DNA of 40,135 nt, from assembly GCF_022179125.1 (NCBI RefSeq), contig NZ_BPQG01000003.1:1-40135 (forward strand), read 5' to 3'. Shown in pieces: positions 14,942 through 23,638 of the stretch. Every line of letters begins with the position of its first letter. Within the stretch, counting starts at the first letter, position 1. The position numbers were made by a program, and so were the translations under genes. The notes under the pieces were generated by a model. The model did not search any database, was not told where the DNA came from, and saw only the letters and a list, made by a program, of their open reading frames with translations. This stretch comes from Methylobacterium cerastii (GTDB taxonomy: Bacteria; Pseudomonadota; Alphaproteobacteria; Rhizobiales; Beijerinckiaceae).

Positions 14942-15832
14942 ATGACCGTCGCCAGCCAGCACCCCATCGTCAAGGGCTTCCACGAAAGGCGAACCGGCAG
15001 CATCCAATACGTCGTGGCCTGCCCGACGACGCGCCGATGCGCCATCGTCGATCCGGTCCTGGATTACGACGAGAAGTCCGGTGCGACCGCAACGCGTTCG
15101 GCGGATGCGATCCTCGATCATGTGCGCGCCAACGGCCTGACGGTCGAGTGGATCCTCGACACCCATCCCCATGCGGACCACTTCTCCGCGGCCCCCTACC
15201 TGAAAGCGCGTACCGGGGCGCCGACCGCCATCGGCGAGCGGGTGGTCGACGTCCAGCGCCTGTGGAAGGGCCTCTACAACCTACCCTCCGCCTTTCCCGT
15301 CGACGGATCGCAGTGGGACCGGTTGTTCGCCAACGGGGAGACGTTCCGCGTCGGTGAGGTCGATGCGCGGGTGATGTTCTCGCCGGGCCACACGATGGCG
15401 TCGGTGAGCTACGTGATCGGCGACGCAGCCTTCGTTCACGATACGCTGTTCATGCCGGACTCCGGCACGGCGCGTTGCGATTTCCCCGGCGGCGATGCCG
15501 CCACGCTGTGGCGCTCGATCCAGGCGATCCTCGCCCTGCCGGACGACACCCGGGTCTTCACCGGCCACGACTACGAGCCGAACGGTCGCATGGCGGCCTG
15601 GGAGAGCACCGTCGCCGAACAGCGCGCCCACAACATCCACATGGTCGCGGCGAGGAGCGAGGCCGAGTTCGTCGACCTGCGGAGCGCCCGCGACGCCGCC
15701 TTGCCGATGCCCAAGCTCATCCTGCACGCGCTCCAGGTCAACATCCGGGGCGGCCGCCTTCCGGAGCCCGAGGAGAATGGCCGGCGCTACCTCAAGGTCC
15801 CCCTCGATACCCTCGAAGGAGCCGCCTGGTGA
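14942..15832 (+). CDS. persulfide dioxygenase, ETHE1-like metallo-beta-lactamase fold
   Basis: The 296-residue protein has the motif THPHADHFSAAPYLK (His 75, His 77, Asp 79, His 80), SPGHTMASVSY, the bridging Asp in DTLFMPDSGTARCDFPGG and the last ligand His in FTGHDYEPNGR. The SGTARCDFPGGDA block is the hallmark of ETHE1/Blh persulfide dioxygenases, which use mononuclear iron to oxidise glutathione persulfide to sulfite. It starts 2 bp after the peroxiredoxin stop and overlaps the ArsR gene by four bases. In Blh proteins this enzyme is fused to DUF442; here that domain sits on the divergent sulfide oxidoreductase. Confidence 0.94.
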   Translation: MTVASQHPIVKGFHERRTGSIQYVVACPTTRRCAIVDPVLDYDEKSGATATRSADAILDHVRANGLTVEWILDTHPHADHFSAAPYLKARTGAPTAIGERVVDVQRLWKGLYNLPSAFPVDGSQWDRLFANGETFRVGEVDARVMFSPGHTMASVSYVIGDAAFVHDTLFMPDSGTARCDFPGGDAATLWRSIQAILALPDDTRVFTGHDYEPNGRMAAWESTVAEQRAHNIHMVAARSEAEFVDLRSARDAALPMPKLILHALQVNIRGGRLPEPEENGRRYLKVPLDTLEGAAW

Positions 15833-16236
15833 GCATCGAGCCAACCAACGCGCAGGACCTTTCCGAGGAGACGGCGACGATGGTCGCCGACCTTCTCAAG
15901 GTGGTGGCGAACCCGAACCGCCTCCGCATCCTGTTCTTCCTGGCGAAGGGGGAGCACGCGGTATCCCAAATCGAGCATGAGCTCGGCATCCGTCAACCGA
16001 CGCTCTCGCAGCAACTCGGCGCCCTGCGCGAGGCGGAGGTGGTCTCCACCCGCCGGGAGCACAAGGTGGTGTACTATCGCCTGACGGACCCGCGCATGCT
16101 CGCGCTGCTTTCGGCCATGGACGACATCCTCGTCTCCTCGCGCCCGATCCGCCGCGTGCCGCCGCGAACCGTCGAGGCCCGTGCCCGCACGCTGGGCCAG
16201 GCGGCGGTGTTCGGACGGGTGGGGGACGAGGCATGA
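15829..16236 (+). CDS. ArsR-family repressor, BigR/SqrR-like but without cysteines
   Basis: The 135-residue protein starts at GTG 15829 (AAGGAG seven bases upstream; GTGA overlap with the previous gene). The helix-turn-helix is [33 protein letters not shown], almost the wording of BigR/SqrR sulfide sensors. Those proteins detect persulfide with two cysteines, one in the third helix region (LLxC...GE) and one in the C-terminal helix. Here the matching positions read LFFLAKGEH and MDDILVSS, and the gene contains no cysteine codon at all. Either it senses something else or acts with another sensor. It probably controls the 14127-14270 divergent promoters. Confidence 0.9.
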   Translation: MSIEPTNAQDLSEETATMVADLLKVVANPNRLRILFFLAKGEHAVSQIEHELGIRQPTLSQQLGALREAEVVSTRREHKVVYYRLTDPRMLALLSAMDDILVSSRPIRRVPPRTVEARARTLGQAAVFGRVGDEA

Positions 16237-16655
16237 GCTTCGTCCTCACCCCGCTTGCCGGGGGCGCCCTCATCGGCGCCTCGGCGGGCCTCTTGCTCCT
16301 CGCCAACGGACGGATAGCGGGCATCAGCGGCATCGCCGGCCGCCTCCTCGGTCGCTGGGACGGCGACGCCGCCTGGCGGATCGCGTTCCTCGTCGGATTG
16401 CTTCTCGGCCCGGTGCTGTACCGTGGCGTCGCCGGGCAATGGCCGGCGGTCCGCATCGACGCGCCGTGGCCGATGTTGATCCTTGGCGGCCTCCTCGTCG
16501 GCTACGGCACCCGGCTCGGCTCCGGCTGCACCAGCGGCCACGGGGTCTGCGGCCTCGCTCGCCTGTCGCCCCGCTCCCTCGCCGCCGTGGCGACATTCAT
16601 GGCGTTCGCGATGGCGACCGTGTTCCTGGTTCGGCACGGGGGCCTGTCCCGATGA
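16233..16655 (+). CDS. YeeE/YedE-family sulfur transporter, first half
   Basis: The 140-residue membrane protein has four helices and the family cysteine motif [21 protein letters not shown] (two cysteines). YeeE (TsuA) moves thiosulfate through the membrane by way of such cysteines; the split two-gene form (PmpA/PmpB type) is often under BigR-type control. It overlaps the ArsR stop (ATGA at 16233) and the next gene, which together make one YeeE-sized unit. The sulfur species carried here is not known. Confidence 0.88.
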   Translation: MSFVLTPLAGGALIGASAGLLLLANGRIAGISGIAGRLLGRWDGDAAWRIAFLVGLLLGPVLYRGVAGQWPAVRIDAPWPMLILGGLLVGYGTRLGSGCTSGHGVCGLARLSPRSLAAVATFMAFAMATVFLVRHGGLSR

Positions 16656-17104
16656 ACGCTTCCCGCATCGTGGCGGCGCTCGTCGCCGGGCTGCTGTTCG
16701 GATCTGGCCTCGCCCTGTCCGGCATGATGGACCCCGCCCGCGTGCTCGGCTTCCTCGACGTCGCCGGCGCCTTCGACCCGACCCTGGCGTTCGTCCTGAC
16801 CGGCGCGGTGGCCGTCTCGGCGGTGGGCTACCTGCTGAGACGCGGAATGGCCCGTCCCCTCCTGGCGGGCCGGTTCGAGGTTCCCGCCGCCCGTCGCCTC
16901 GATCCGAAGCTCCTCGGTGGCGCTGCCTTGTTCGGCATCGGCTGGGGCCTCGTCGGCCTCTGCCCTGGACCTGCGCTTGCCGCCCTCGTCCTTGGGCTAC
17001 CCGACGTGGCGATCTTCGTGGCCGCGATGCTCGGCGGAATGCTGCTTTACCGCCTGACCTCGATCCGCGGCTCCGGCTCGGCTCATGGAGCGACCACGTC
17101 ATGA
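16652..17104 (+). CDS. YeeE/YedE-family (DUF6691) sulfur transporter, second half
   Basis: The 150-residue membrane protein has four helices. It opens [20 protein letters not shown], has [15 protein letters not shown], and carries the conserved Cys in [16 protein letters not shown]. This is the standard partner of the preceding gene, and the two overlap as ATGA, which suggests equimolar production. It also overlaps the following TauE gene by four bases. Confidence 0.88.
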   Translation: MNASRIVAALVAGLLFGSGLALSGMMDPARVLGFLDVAGAFDPTLAFVLTGAVAVSAVGYLLRRGMARPLLAGRFEVPAARRLDPKLLGGAALFGIGWGLVGLCPGPALAALVLGLPDVAIFVAAMLGGMLLYRLTSIRGSGSAHGATTS

Positions 17105-17895
17105 CCGCGCTGCCTGCCCTCCTGTCCGGAGCCGGCGTCGGCTTCACCCTCGGTCTGATCGGGGGCGGCGGCTCGATCCTCGCCACCCCCCTACTCCTCT
17201 ACGTCGTCGGCATGTCCCAGCCCCACCTAGCCATCGGCACGGGGGCGCTGGCGGTCGCGGCCAACGCCACGCTGACGTTCGGTGGCCACGCTCGCGCAGG
17301 CAACGTGCGCTGGCGGTGCGCCATCGTCTTCGCCCTCGTGGGCGTCCTCGGTGCCCTGGTCGGCTCGACCCTCGGCAAGGCCGTGGACGGTCAGCGGCTG
17401 CTGTTCCTGTTCGCCATCCTGATGGTCGTCGTCGGCATCCATATGCTTCGCTCCGGGCGAAACGGCGGTCCAGCCCTGGAAAGCGCGCGAGCCGAGGGAT
17501 GCGGGCCGATGCCGACGGCGAAGGTGCTCGCCGTGGCGGTCACAGTCGGAATCCTGTCGGGCTTCTTCGGGATCGGCGGAGGCTTCCTCATCGTGCCCGG
17601 CCTCGTCTTCGCGACGGGGATGCCGCTGATCAACGCGGTCGGCACCTCACTTCTCGCGGTCGGCGCCTTCGGGCTGGCCACGGCGGCGAACTATGCGCTG
17701 TCAGGACTCGTGGACTGGATCGTGGCCGCCGAGTTCATCGCCGGTGGCCTCGCCGGTGGTTTCCTGGGCATGCGGCTGGCCTGCCGGCTGGCCGCTTACA
17801 AGGGGCTGCTGAACCGGATCTTCGCCGGGGTCATCTTCGTGGTGGCGGGATACATGCTCTATCGCAACGTCGGCGCCCTGGCCCATCCGGCCTGA
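17101..17895 (+). CDS. TauE/SafE-family sulfite or organosulfur exporter
   Basis: The 264-residue inner-membrane protein has two repeated halves, each with a glycine-rich re-entrant motif: LIGGGGSILATPLLLYVVG near the start and GFFGIGGGFLIVPGLVFATG in the middle. It is the last gene of a run of overlapping genes starting at 14271. Export of sulfite is a known role of this family and suits this operon, since persulfide dioxygenase makes toxic sulfite. A hairpin terminator lies 84 bp downstream. Confidence 0.9.
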   Translation: MTALPALLSGAGVGFTLGLIGGGGSILATPLLLYVVGMSQPHLAIGTGALAVAANATLTFGGHARAGNVRWRCAIVFALVGVLGALVGSTLGKAVDGQRLLFLFAILMVVVGIHMLRSGRNGGPALESARAEGCGPMPTAKVLAVAVTVGILSGFFGIGGGFLIVPGLVFATGMPLINAVGTSLLAVGAFGLATAANYALSGLVDWIVAAEFIAGGLAGGFLGMRLACRLAAYKGLLNRIFAGVIFVVAGYMLYRNVGALAHPA

Positions 17896-17978
17896 TCGGC
17901 ATCGGCACTTGCGCGCTGCCGCATGCTTGCGTCCCAACCTCTTCATACGCAATCGATGAAATGGTTCGGGAAACGAGA

Positions 17979-18008
17979 CGAACGCCAGGCATGAACTTCT
18001 GGCGTTCG
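17979..18008 (+). terminator. hairpin after the sulfur operon
   Basis: CGAACGCCAG and CTGGCGTTCG form a perfect 10-bp stem with a 10-base loop. No T-run follows. It lies in the 423-bp gap between the TauE and SulP genes and probably ends the upstream operon, though it could also be part of the SulP leader. Confidence 0.5.
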
Positions 18009-18318
18009 CTACCGCTACCGGCCGACGTCTCGGCGGGGCCGATGCAGCGGTAAGGACGTTGACGCCGATCCTGTCCGAGCGGTCCCCACTGGGCGCCGCT
18101 AGGTTATTGCATCGCACCGCACGGTTGATGTACGAGCGGGGTCATCCAACAGGACCCGGTGAAACCCCGGGTGGCTCTTCCGGCCGCCGATCCGCCGGAC
18201 CACGCAATCGACGATGGCCGTGTCGCTGACCTCCGAGGAGGCCGACGCATCGTCTTGCGCATCCTGCACCGGATCGACGACGCTTCGCGTGCGGGACGAC
18301 GAAAGTCTCCCACCCATC
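18009..18318 (+). promoter_or_regulatory. structured leader of the SulP gene
   Basis: No credible gene occupies this stretch. It contains several nested or tandem hairpins: TACCGCT (18010-18016) with AGCGGTA (18046-18052), enclosing CGGCC/GGCCG; ACCCGG-N7-CCGGGT (about 18154-18172); and TCCGGC-N9-GCCGGA (about 18179-18199). Leaders of SulP transporters in alphaproteobacteria can carry the sul1 RNA motif; I do not recall its consensus well enough to claim a match. Confidence 0.3.
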
Positions 18319-19800
18319 ATGAACCTCGCACATCTCCGGAGCGAATGGGCTCCGAACGTCACGCGTGAACTGCTGGCCGGCACGGTCGTCGCCCTGGCCT
18401 TGATCCCCGAGGCCATCGCCTTCTCGATCATCGCCGGCGTCGACCCCAAGGTCGGCCTCTACGCCTCCTTCTGCATCGCCGTGGTCACCGCCTTCGCCGG
18501 CGGGCGTCCGGCGATGATCTCCGCTGCCACCGGGGCCATGGCGCTCCTCATGGTCGGCCTCGTGAAGGATCACGGGGTCGGCTACCTGTTCGCCGCCACC
18601 ATCCTTACTGGGCTCCTCCAGATCGTCGCCGGGGCGCTTCGGCTGGGCAACCTGATGCGGTTCGTCTCGCGGTCGGTCGTCACCGGGTTCGTCAACGCCC
18701 TGGCGATCCTGATCTTCCTGGCGCAAATGCCGGAGCTCCTCGGTCAGGGCACCACGGTCTACGTCATGACCGCCATCGGCCTCGGCATCATCTACGGGCT
18801 GCCGTACCTGACCAAGGCGGTACCCTCGCCGTTGGTCACCATCGTCCTGCTCACCGCGGTATCGATGTACCTAGGCCTCGGCATCCACAAGGTCGGCGAC
18901 ATGGGCGCGCTCCCAAGCGAGCTCCCTTGGGTGGCCCTGCCGCAGGTGCCGTTCACCCTCGACACCCTCCGGATCATCCTGCCGTTCTCGCTGACGCTGA
19001 CCATGGTCGGGCTCCTGGAGAGCCTGATGACGGCGGCCATCATCGACGAGATGACCGACACGGGCTCGAACAAGAACCGCGAATGCGCCGGTCAGGGCGT
19101 GGCCAACATCGCCTCGGGCTTCCTCGGGGGCATGGCGGGATGCGCCATGATCGGCCAGTCCGTCATCAACGTCTCCTCGGGCGGGCGCGGACGGCTCTCG
19201 ACCCTGTGGGCCGGCGCCTTCCTGCTGTTCCTGATCGTCGTGCTCGGTCCCTACGTGGCACGGATCCCGATGGCGGCACTCGTCGCGGTGATGATCATGG
19301 TGGCGATCAACACCTTCCAGTGGAAGTCGCTCGGGACGTTGGTGACCCATCCGAAGGCGTCGAGCTTCGTGATGCTAGGCACGGTCGCGGTGGTGGTCGC
19401 GACCCATGACCTCGCCAAGGGCGTCCTGTTAGGCGTGGTCCTCAGCGGGCTGTTCTTCGCCCACAAGGTCACCAAGTTCTTCGCCGTCCGGTCATCCCGT
19501 GGCGAGGGCGACGTGCGCACCTACCAGGTGACCGGACAGATCTTCTTCGCCACCGCGGAAGCCTTCCACGCCGCCTTTGACTTCCGCGAGGAAGCTCTGA
19601 AGGGCGTCGTGATCGACCTCTCGGCGGCGCACTTCTGGGACATCTCGGCCATCAATGCCCTCGACCGGGTCGTCCTCAAGCTCCGCCACCACGGGATCAC
19701 GGTCGACGTCGTCGGCATGAACGAGGCGACGGCAACGATGGTCGAGCGCATCGGTACTCACGATAAACCTGGGGCGACCTTCGCCGTCGGGGGGCATTGA
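18319..19800 (+). CDS. SulP-family anion transporter with STAS domain
   Basis: The 493-residue protein has the SulP core at residues 1-400 ([92 protein letters not shown]). A C-terminal STAS domain follows ([23 protein letters not shown]). Members move sulfate, bicarbonate or related anions. The open frame extends 35 codons upstream to 18214, but the conserved sequence starts at [10 protein letters not shown]. Sulfur genes upstream suggest sulfate or sulfite handling, though bicarbonate cannot be excluded. Confidence 0.9.
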   Translation: MNLAHLRSEWAPNVTRELLAGTVVALALIPEAIAFSIIAGVDPKVGLYASFCIAVVTAFAGGRPAMISAATGAMALLMVGLVKDHGVGYLFAATILTGLLQIVAGALRLGNLMRFVSRSVVTGFVNALAILIFLAQMPELLGQGTTVYVMTAIGLGIIYGLPYLTKAVPSPLVTIVLLTAVSMYLGLGIHKVGDMGALPSELPWVALPQVPFTLDTLRIILPFSLTLTMVGLLESLMTAAIIDEMTDTGSNKNRECAGQGVANIASGFLGGMAGCAMIGQSVINVSSGGRGRLSTLWAGAFLLFLIVVLGPYVARIPMAALVAVMIMVAINTFQWKSLGTLVTHPKASSFVMLGTVAVVVATHDLAKGVLLGVVLSGLFFAHKVTKFFAVRSSRGEGDVRTYQVTGQIFFATAEAFHAAFDFREEALKGVVIDLSAAHFWDISAINALDRVVLKLRHHGITVDVVGMNEATATMVERIGTHDKPGATFAVGGH

Positions 19801-19844
19801 TCTTGGGAAAGCTATTGTTGCATCGTTTTGATTCTTTGTGCGTA

Positions 19845-19890
19845 TGACGCTTCATATAACCGGTTGCTGGCGAAATCCGCCGAAGCGTCA
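19845..19890 (+). terminator. long-stem hairpin after SulP gene
   Basis: TGACGCTTC and GAAGCGTCA form a perfect 9-bp stem, with an inner GGCG/CGCC hairpin in the 28-base loop. It lies 45 bp after the SulP stop. A G-run, not a T-run, follows, so termination is only a likely role. Confidence 0.4.
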
Positions 19891-19931
19891 GGGGGGGCCT
19901 GGGTGCATGGTCCGACGGTCGGAGGAGAGGT

Positions 19932-20140
19932 CTAGGACCCGGTCGGATACCAGCCGATCACCCTACGCGAGGCGATGGTCGTGTCGGGCCCGAAGCCGTA
20001 CATCCGGACCGATCCGGTTGGGATCTCCATGGCCTCGACCTGGCTCGGCCCAAGGCCTCCAGCACCATTACGAGGGTTCGCAACGCGTTGCCGTGACCGG
20101 CGACCAAGGTTTGAATGCGCGTCGCTACCGGTTGGATGGA
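19932..20140 (-). pseudogene. remnant of phosphoglycerate mutase (histidine phosphatase family) C-terminus
   Basis: Read on the minus strand, about 20117-20055 encodes TLVAGHGNALRTLVMVLE, matching the HGNSLRALV block of 2,3-bisphosphoglycerate-dependent phosphoglycerate mutase. After a one-base shift the next frame reads GLGPSQVEAMEIPTGSVRMYGFG then ASRRVIG and a stop at 19932, matching the family's ...IPTG.P..Y......RR..LG end. The N-terminal two thirds, including the catalytic RHG motif, are missing. Thus it is a truncated and frameshifted leftover, about 60 codons. Whether a full copy exists elsewhere is unknown. Confidence 0.6.
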
Positions 20141-20232
20141 TTTGATTTAGAAGGGGACGATCCGGTCGATCGTATGCCTGAGGATTTCGCATTCGGGGAG
20201 AGGCCCATACGCTCATTTATCGAGCTAAGAGC

Positions 20233-20249
20233 AAAGGGTTTCGCCCTTT
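20233..20249 (-). terminator. intrinsic terminator of the small gene at 20254-20550
   Basis: AAAGGG-N5-CCCTTT is a 6-bp stem, 5-base loop hairpin four bases beyond the TAA stop on the minus strand, followed by TTTGCTCTT in the downstream direction. Confidence 0.55.
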
Positions 20250-20253
20250 AATA

Positions 20254-20550
20254 TTATTTCATCGGACGTATCACGACATTAAAATCTTGGTCTATGATTA
20301 ATACATACTCGGTCGGAACGTAAAATGCTCCGACTGTCGTATCAGAACAAGTCACCCTCACGGCGTATCCATTTCCACTCTTGCCCAGGAAGGTCGCGCT
20401 CGTTGCTATTGGGCAAGAGTATGTTTCAGATCTAATTAAAGTTCCAAAAGCTCGAAGTTGGTCTTTTGTCGCTGGATCATCCCCTGGCGGGTTATTTTCC
20501 GTCAGGAGAAAAGCACAGATTACGACCATATTTTGCATGAAGACGCTCAT
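20254..20550 (-). CDS. small exported protein of unknown function
   Basis: The 98-residue protein starts at ATG 20550 (GAGGG about 10 bases upstream; a second ATG at 20538 is possible). A short hydrophobic N-terminus (MQNMVVICAFLLTEN) could be a signal or anchor. The body has two cysteines in ETYSCPIATSATF and YAVRVTCSD, which could form a disulfide, then a beta-rich end (YVLIIDQDFNVVIRPMK). I do not recognise the family. GC content here is clearly lower than in the flanking operons, and the terminator directly after the stop supports a real gene. Its island also holds a decayed mutase, so horizontal origin is plausible. Confidence 0.5.
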   Translation of the reverse strand: MSVFMQNMVVICAFLLTENNPPGDDPATKDQLRAFGTLIRSETYSCPIATSATFLGKSGNGYAVRVTCSDTTVGAFYVPTEYVLIIDQDFNVVIRPMK

Positions 20551-21075
20551 TACCCATGCCCTCGGTTCTGCTCTTCGCCTCCTATAGCGCCCCCTGCTTT
20601 CGCCGACGAAATACCGCTTGCGGTACATCCGTTGTCGAAGGTCGATTGGGCGGCACTCCACTGATCCTACCCAAACAGCAGGGTGCGAAACAACGCCCGC
20701 TTACAGGCAGACATGGAAACGGACTGAGCCGACGCGTTGGGTCGCGACCCGTGCGTCCGCTCTACGACCGGGATGGGTGGGTAGCGGTATGGCTGCTTTC
20801 GGTGGCGTAATGTCTTCAAGCAGACATAGGTCCTATCGACAGATGCCTACCCCTCCGCTCAGAAGCAGTCATCGTTTAAGCCGAGAATGCTGCGACGCTG
20901 CTGGAACTAACGACCCATACCCAGGCGGTCCTACACCTGGCGCGAACCCGGAGATTAATATCACCAACATCATGGTGGTCCTGGATTACGGCAGTGCTGA
21001 TACACCCGCTTTGATAGCCGACCCAATGATCCGATTTTGAACCTCAAAGTTCCCGCAAAATCAACCTAGAGTAAG

Positions 21076-21108
21076 CGGGCCTCCTGATGCTAGTCGGGTG
21101 GCCCGTTT
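21076..21108. terminator. CGGGCC...GGCCCGTTT hairpin
   Basis: A 6-bp GC stem (21076-21081 with 21100-21105) around an 18-base loop is followed by TTT. No intact gene ends just before it, so it may be the terminator of a lost gene. Confidence 0.35.
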
Positions 21109-21204
21109 CATTGTGTGGCAGGCTGCAAACGGTTTGTGATGTGCAGCGGGCAGGACATAGATCGTTCCTACATGCTGGAGCGGCTCTGTCGGCGAAAATC
21201 AAAT

Positions 21205-21659
21205 CCTTATGCCGAACCGTCTCGCACCCTCTCGAACGCTTATGCGGGTTCGAGGATCGTAGTCGGCCGCCCCGATGGGGTGCCAGGTTGATTTCCCGTG
21301 GACCTTCCCGACCGACGACCGGCCCGATGCAATGGCGACGGCACCATCGGCCGATTCCGGACCCTTGAATGTCTGCGGCGCCTGCTCTCCCGGTGCCGGG
21401 CATGCGGGACCGCATTCCACGGCTATCGTCTCGGTGTCGATGGCGTAGTCCAGGTCGACCGTTCGAAGTGGCGGATCGAATGCCCCCGGGCCGCCCAGGC
21501 AGGCTGCCCGCTCGGGTGTGCCGAGTTCCGTCTCGCCCTGCGCACGGCCGCGCCTACGGACTGAAAGACCACCGTCCCAGGGTCGACCAGCGAGCCCTCC
21601 GCAATCCTAATGCGACCCTTATAAAATCGTCCTCGCTTCCGTCTCGAACCCTAATGCGG
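21205..21659 (+). repeat. four copies of a C-T-[T/A]-ATGC motif upstream of kdp
   Basis: CCTTATGCCG (21205-21214), GCTTATGCGG (21238-21247), CCTAATGCGA (21606-21615) and CCTAATGCGG (21650-21659). Copies two and four are each flanked by GAAC before and GTTCG after, making small dyads (CTCGAAC-N10-GTTCGAG at 21231-21254 is perfect). Copies three and four are 44 bp apart, close to four helical turns. They lie upstream of the first kdp start and are candidates for KdpE binding sites. Confidence 0.4.
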
Positions 21660-21726
21660 TTCGCGTCCACATTGGTCCTGGGTGAGACCGGTCCTGCATC
21701 GGCCCCCGAACCGAAACGGACCGACC

Positions 21727-21810
21727 ATGCTCGACATCGCCTTCATCGCCGCGGGGCTCGCCTTCTTCGGCCTGGCCGCCGGCTACGCCGTCCTCTGCGA
21801 ACGCCTCTGA
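21727..21810 (+). CDS. 27-residue membrane protein preceding kdpF
   Basis: MLDIAFIAAGLAFFGLAA followed by GYAVLCERL is one transmembrane helix with a short charged tail. The gene lies 8 bp before kdpF on the same strand, at the head of the operon. Its hydrophobic pattern and position suggest an additional small subunit or regulator of the Kdp complex. Codon use (all third positions G/C) matches the operon. It is below the size limit of most gene callers. No function is proven. Confidence 0.65.
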   Translation: MLDIAFIAAGLAFFGLAAGYAVLCERL

Positions 21811-21818
21811 GGCTCGCC

Positions 21819-21908
21819 ATGACCCTCGACCTGACGCTTGGCGCCCTCGTGACCCTGGGGCTGCTCGGATACCTCACCTACGCCCTCGTCCGCCCCGAGC
21901 GGTTCTGA
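21819..21908 (+). CDS. kdpF: K+-transporting ATPase subunit KdpF
   Basis: The 29-residue single-helix protein ([19 protein letters not shown], then [10 protein letters not shown]) ends in the typical KdpF tail L.RPE.F. KdpF stabilises the KdpABC complex in the membrane. It is 13 bp ahead of kdpA. Confidence 0.9.
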   Translation: MTLDLTLGALVTLGLLGYLTYALVRPERF

Positions 21909-21921
21909 AGGAACGCCTCCC

Positions 21922-23637
21922 ATGACCATCAACGGCTGGATACAGATCGCGCTGTTCTGCGCGGTCGTCCTCGCGCTCGCCCGCCCTCTCGGCGGCTACA
22001 TGACCCGTGTCTTCACGGGTGAGCGAACCTTCCTTTCGCCCGTGCTCGCCCCCGTCGAGCGCGGGCTCTACCGCGTCGCCGGCATCGACGCCCGCCAGGA
22101 GCAGCACTGGCTCACCTACGCGCTGGCCATGCTCGCCTTCCACGTGCTCGGCTTCCTCGCCCTTTACGCGCTGCTGCGCTTCCAGGCGGTGCTGCCGTTC
22201 AACCCGGACGGGCAGTCCGCCGTCGCGCCGGATCTCGCCTTCAACACGGCGGCGAGCTTCGTGACCAACACGAACTGGCAGAACTACGGCGGCGAGACGA
22301 CGATGTCTTACCTCACGCAGATGCTGGGGCTGACCCACCAGAACTTCCTCTCGGCGGCCACCGGCATCGCCCTGGCCGTCGCCCTCGTGCGCGGGTTCTC
22401 GCGCGCCTCGGCCGCCACCGTGGGCTCGTTCTGGGTCGACCTGACCCGGACCACCCTCTACGTGCTGCTGCCGATCTGCGTCGTCTACACGCTGTTCCTG
22501 GTCTCCCAGGGCATCCCGCAGACCCTCGGCGGGGCCGTCGAGGCGACCACCCTGGAAGGCGCCAAACAGACCATCGCGGTCGGCCCGGTGGCGAGCCAGG
22601 TCGCGATCAAGATGCTCGGCACCAACGGCGGCGGCTTCTTCAACGTCAACGCCGCCCACCCGTTCGAAAACCCGACCGCACTCTCGAACTTCATCCAGAT
22701 CGTGTCGATCTTCGCCATCGGCGCGGCGCTCACCAACGTCTTCGGGCGGATGGTCGGCGACGAGCGCCAGGGCTGGGCGATCCTCGCCGCGATGGCGGTG
22801 CTGTTCCTGGCGGGCGTCACCGTCGTCTACTTGGCCGAGAGCGCCGGGAGCCCCGTCCTCAACGGCCTCGGCCTGACCGGCGGGAACATGGAGGGCAAGG
22901 AGGTCCGCTTCGGCATCGTCGCCTCGGCCCTGTTCGCGGCCGTCACCACGGCGGCCTCGTGCGGCGCGGTGAACGCCATGCACGACAGCTTCACCGCGCT
23001 CGGCGGCATGATCCCGCTGATCAACATGGAGCTCGGCGAGATCATCGTCGGCGGCGTCGGGGCGGGCCTCTACGGCATCCTCGTCTTCGTCATCGTGACG
23101 ATCTTCGTCGCCGGCCTGATGGTCGGTCGTACGCCCGAGTACCTCGGTAAGAAGATCGAGGCCAAGGAGGTCAAGATGGCGATGCTCGCCATCTTGTGCC
23201 TGCCGCTGATGATGCTGGGGTTCACCGCGCTGGCCAGCGTGGTCGCCGCCGGCCTCGCCGGCCCGGCCAACGCCGGCCCGCACGGCTTCTCGGAGATCCT
23301 GTACGCCTTCACCTCGGCGGCTGCGAATAACGGATCGGCCTTCGGCGGGCTCACCGGCAACACCCTGTTCTACAACACCACGCTCGGCCTAGGCATGCTG
23401 TTCGGCCGGTTCTTCGTGATCGTCCCGGCGCTCGCCATCGCGGGGTCGCTTGCCGCCAAGAAGACGGTACCGGCCTCGGCCGGGACGTTCCCGACGCATG
23501 GGGGCCTGTTCGTCGGCCTGCTGGTCGGCGTGATCCTCATCGTCGGCGGCCTGACCTTCTTCCCGGCGCTGGCGCTCGGACCCATCGTCGAGCACCTCGC
23601 CGGCGGCCTCGGCCAGACCTTCGCGGCGGGGGGGTGA
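21922..23637 (+). CDS. kdpA: K+-transporting ATPase subunit A (KdpA)
   Basis: The 571-residue channel-like subunit has about ten helices. The four selectivity-filter loops are visible: [48 protein letters not shown] and [12 protein letters not shown]. KdpA binds and conducts K+ in the high-affinity Kdp pump. AAGGAACG precedes the ATG at 21922. Confidence 0.98.
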   Translation: MTINGWIQIALFCAVVLALARPLGGYMTRVFTGERTFLSPVLAPVERGLYRVAGIDARQEQHWLTYALAMLAFHVLGFLALYALLRFQAVLPFNPDGQSAVAPDLAFNTAASFVTNTNWQNYGGETTMSYLTQMLGLTHQNFLSAATGIALAVALVRGFSRASAATVGSFWVDLTRTTLYVLLPICVVYTLFLVSQGIPQTLGGAVEATTLEGAKQTIAVGPVASQVAIKMLGTNGGGFFNVNAAHPFENPTALSNFIQIVSIFAIGAALTNVFGRMVGDERQGWAILAAMAVLFLAGVTVVYLAESAGSPVLNGLGLTGGNMEGKEVRFGIVASALFAAVTTAASCGAVNAMHDSFTALGGMIPLINMELGEIIVGGVGAGLYGILVFVIVTIFVAGLMVGRTPEYLGKKIEAKEVKMAMLAILCLPLMMLGFTALASVVAAGLAGPANAGPHGFSEILYAFTSAAANNGSAFGGLTGNTLFYNTTLGLGMLFGRFFVIVPALAIAGSLAAKKTVPASAGTFPTHGGLFVGLLVGVILIVGGLTFFPALALGPIVEHLAGGLGQTFAAGG

Positions 23638-23638
23638 G

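Larger units (their letters stand above)
20551..21726. other. 1.2-kb region without a recognisable gene
   Basis: Open frames here (for example 20618-21040 and 21298-21564 on the plus strand) show no known motif, no ribosome binding site and odd composition. The region contains a hairpin at 21076-21105 and four copies of a CTTATGCG-like motif. GC content is lower than average up to about 21200. It looks like decayed or acquired DNA in its first half and the kdp control region in its last 150 bp. Confidence 0.5.

Noticed and set aside
20618-21040. Plus-strand ORF of 140 residues in the gene-poor pocket
   Set aside because: Composition is unlike a protein (Arg/Ser/Pro/Thr-rich first half), it starts opposite the small exported gene, and no family is recognisable.
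21231-21254. CTCGAAC...GTTCGAG resembling a tRNA T-arm
   Set aside because: No matching acceptor, D or anticodon stems could be found around it; better explained as a regulatory dyad.
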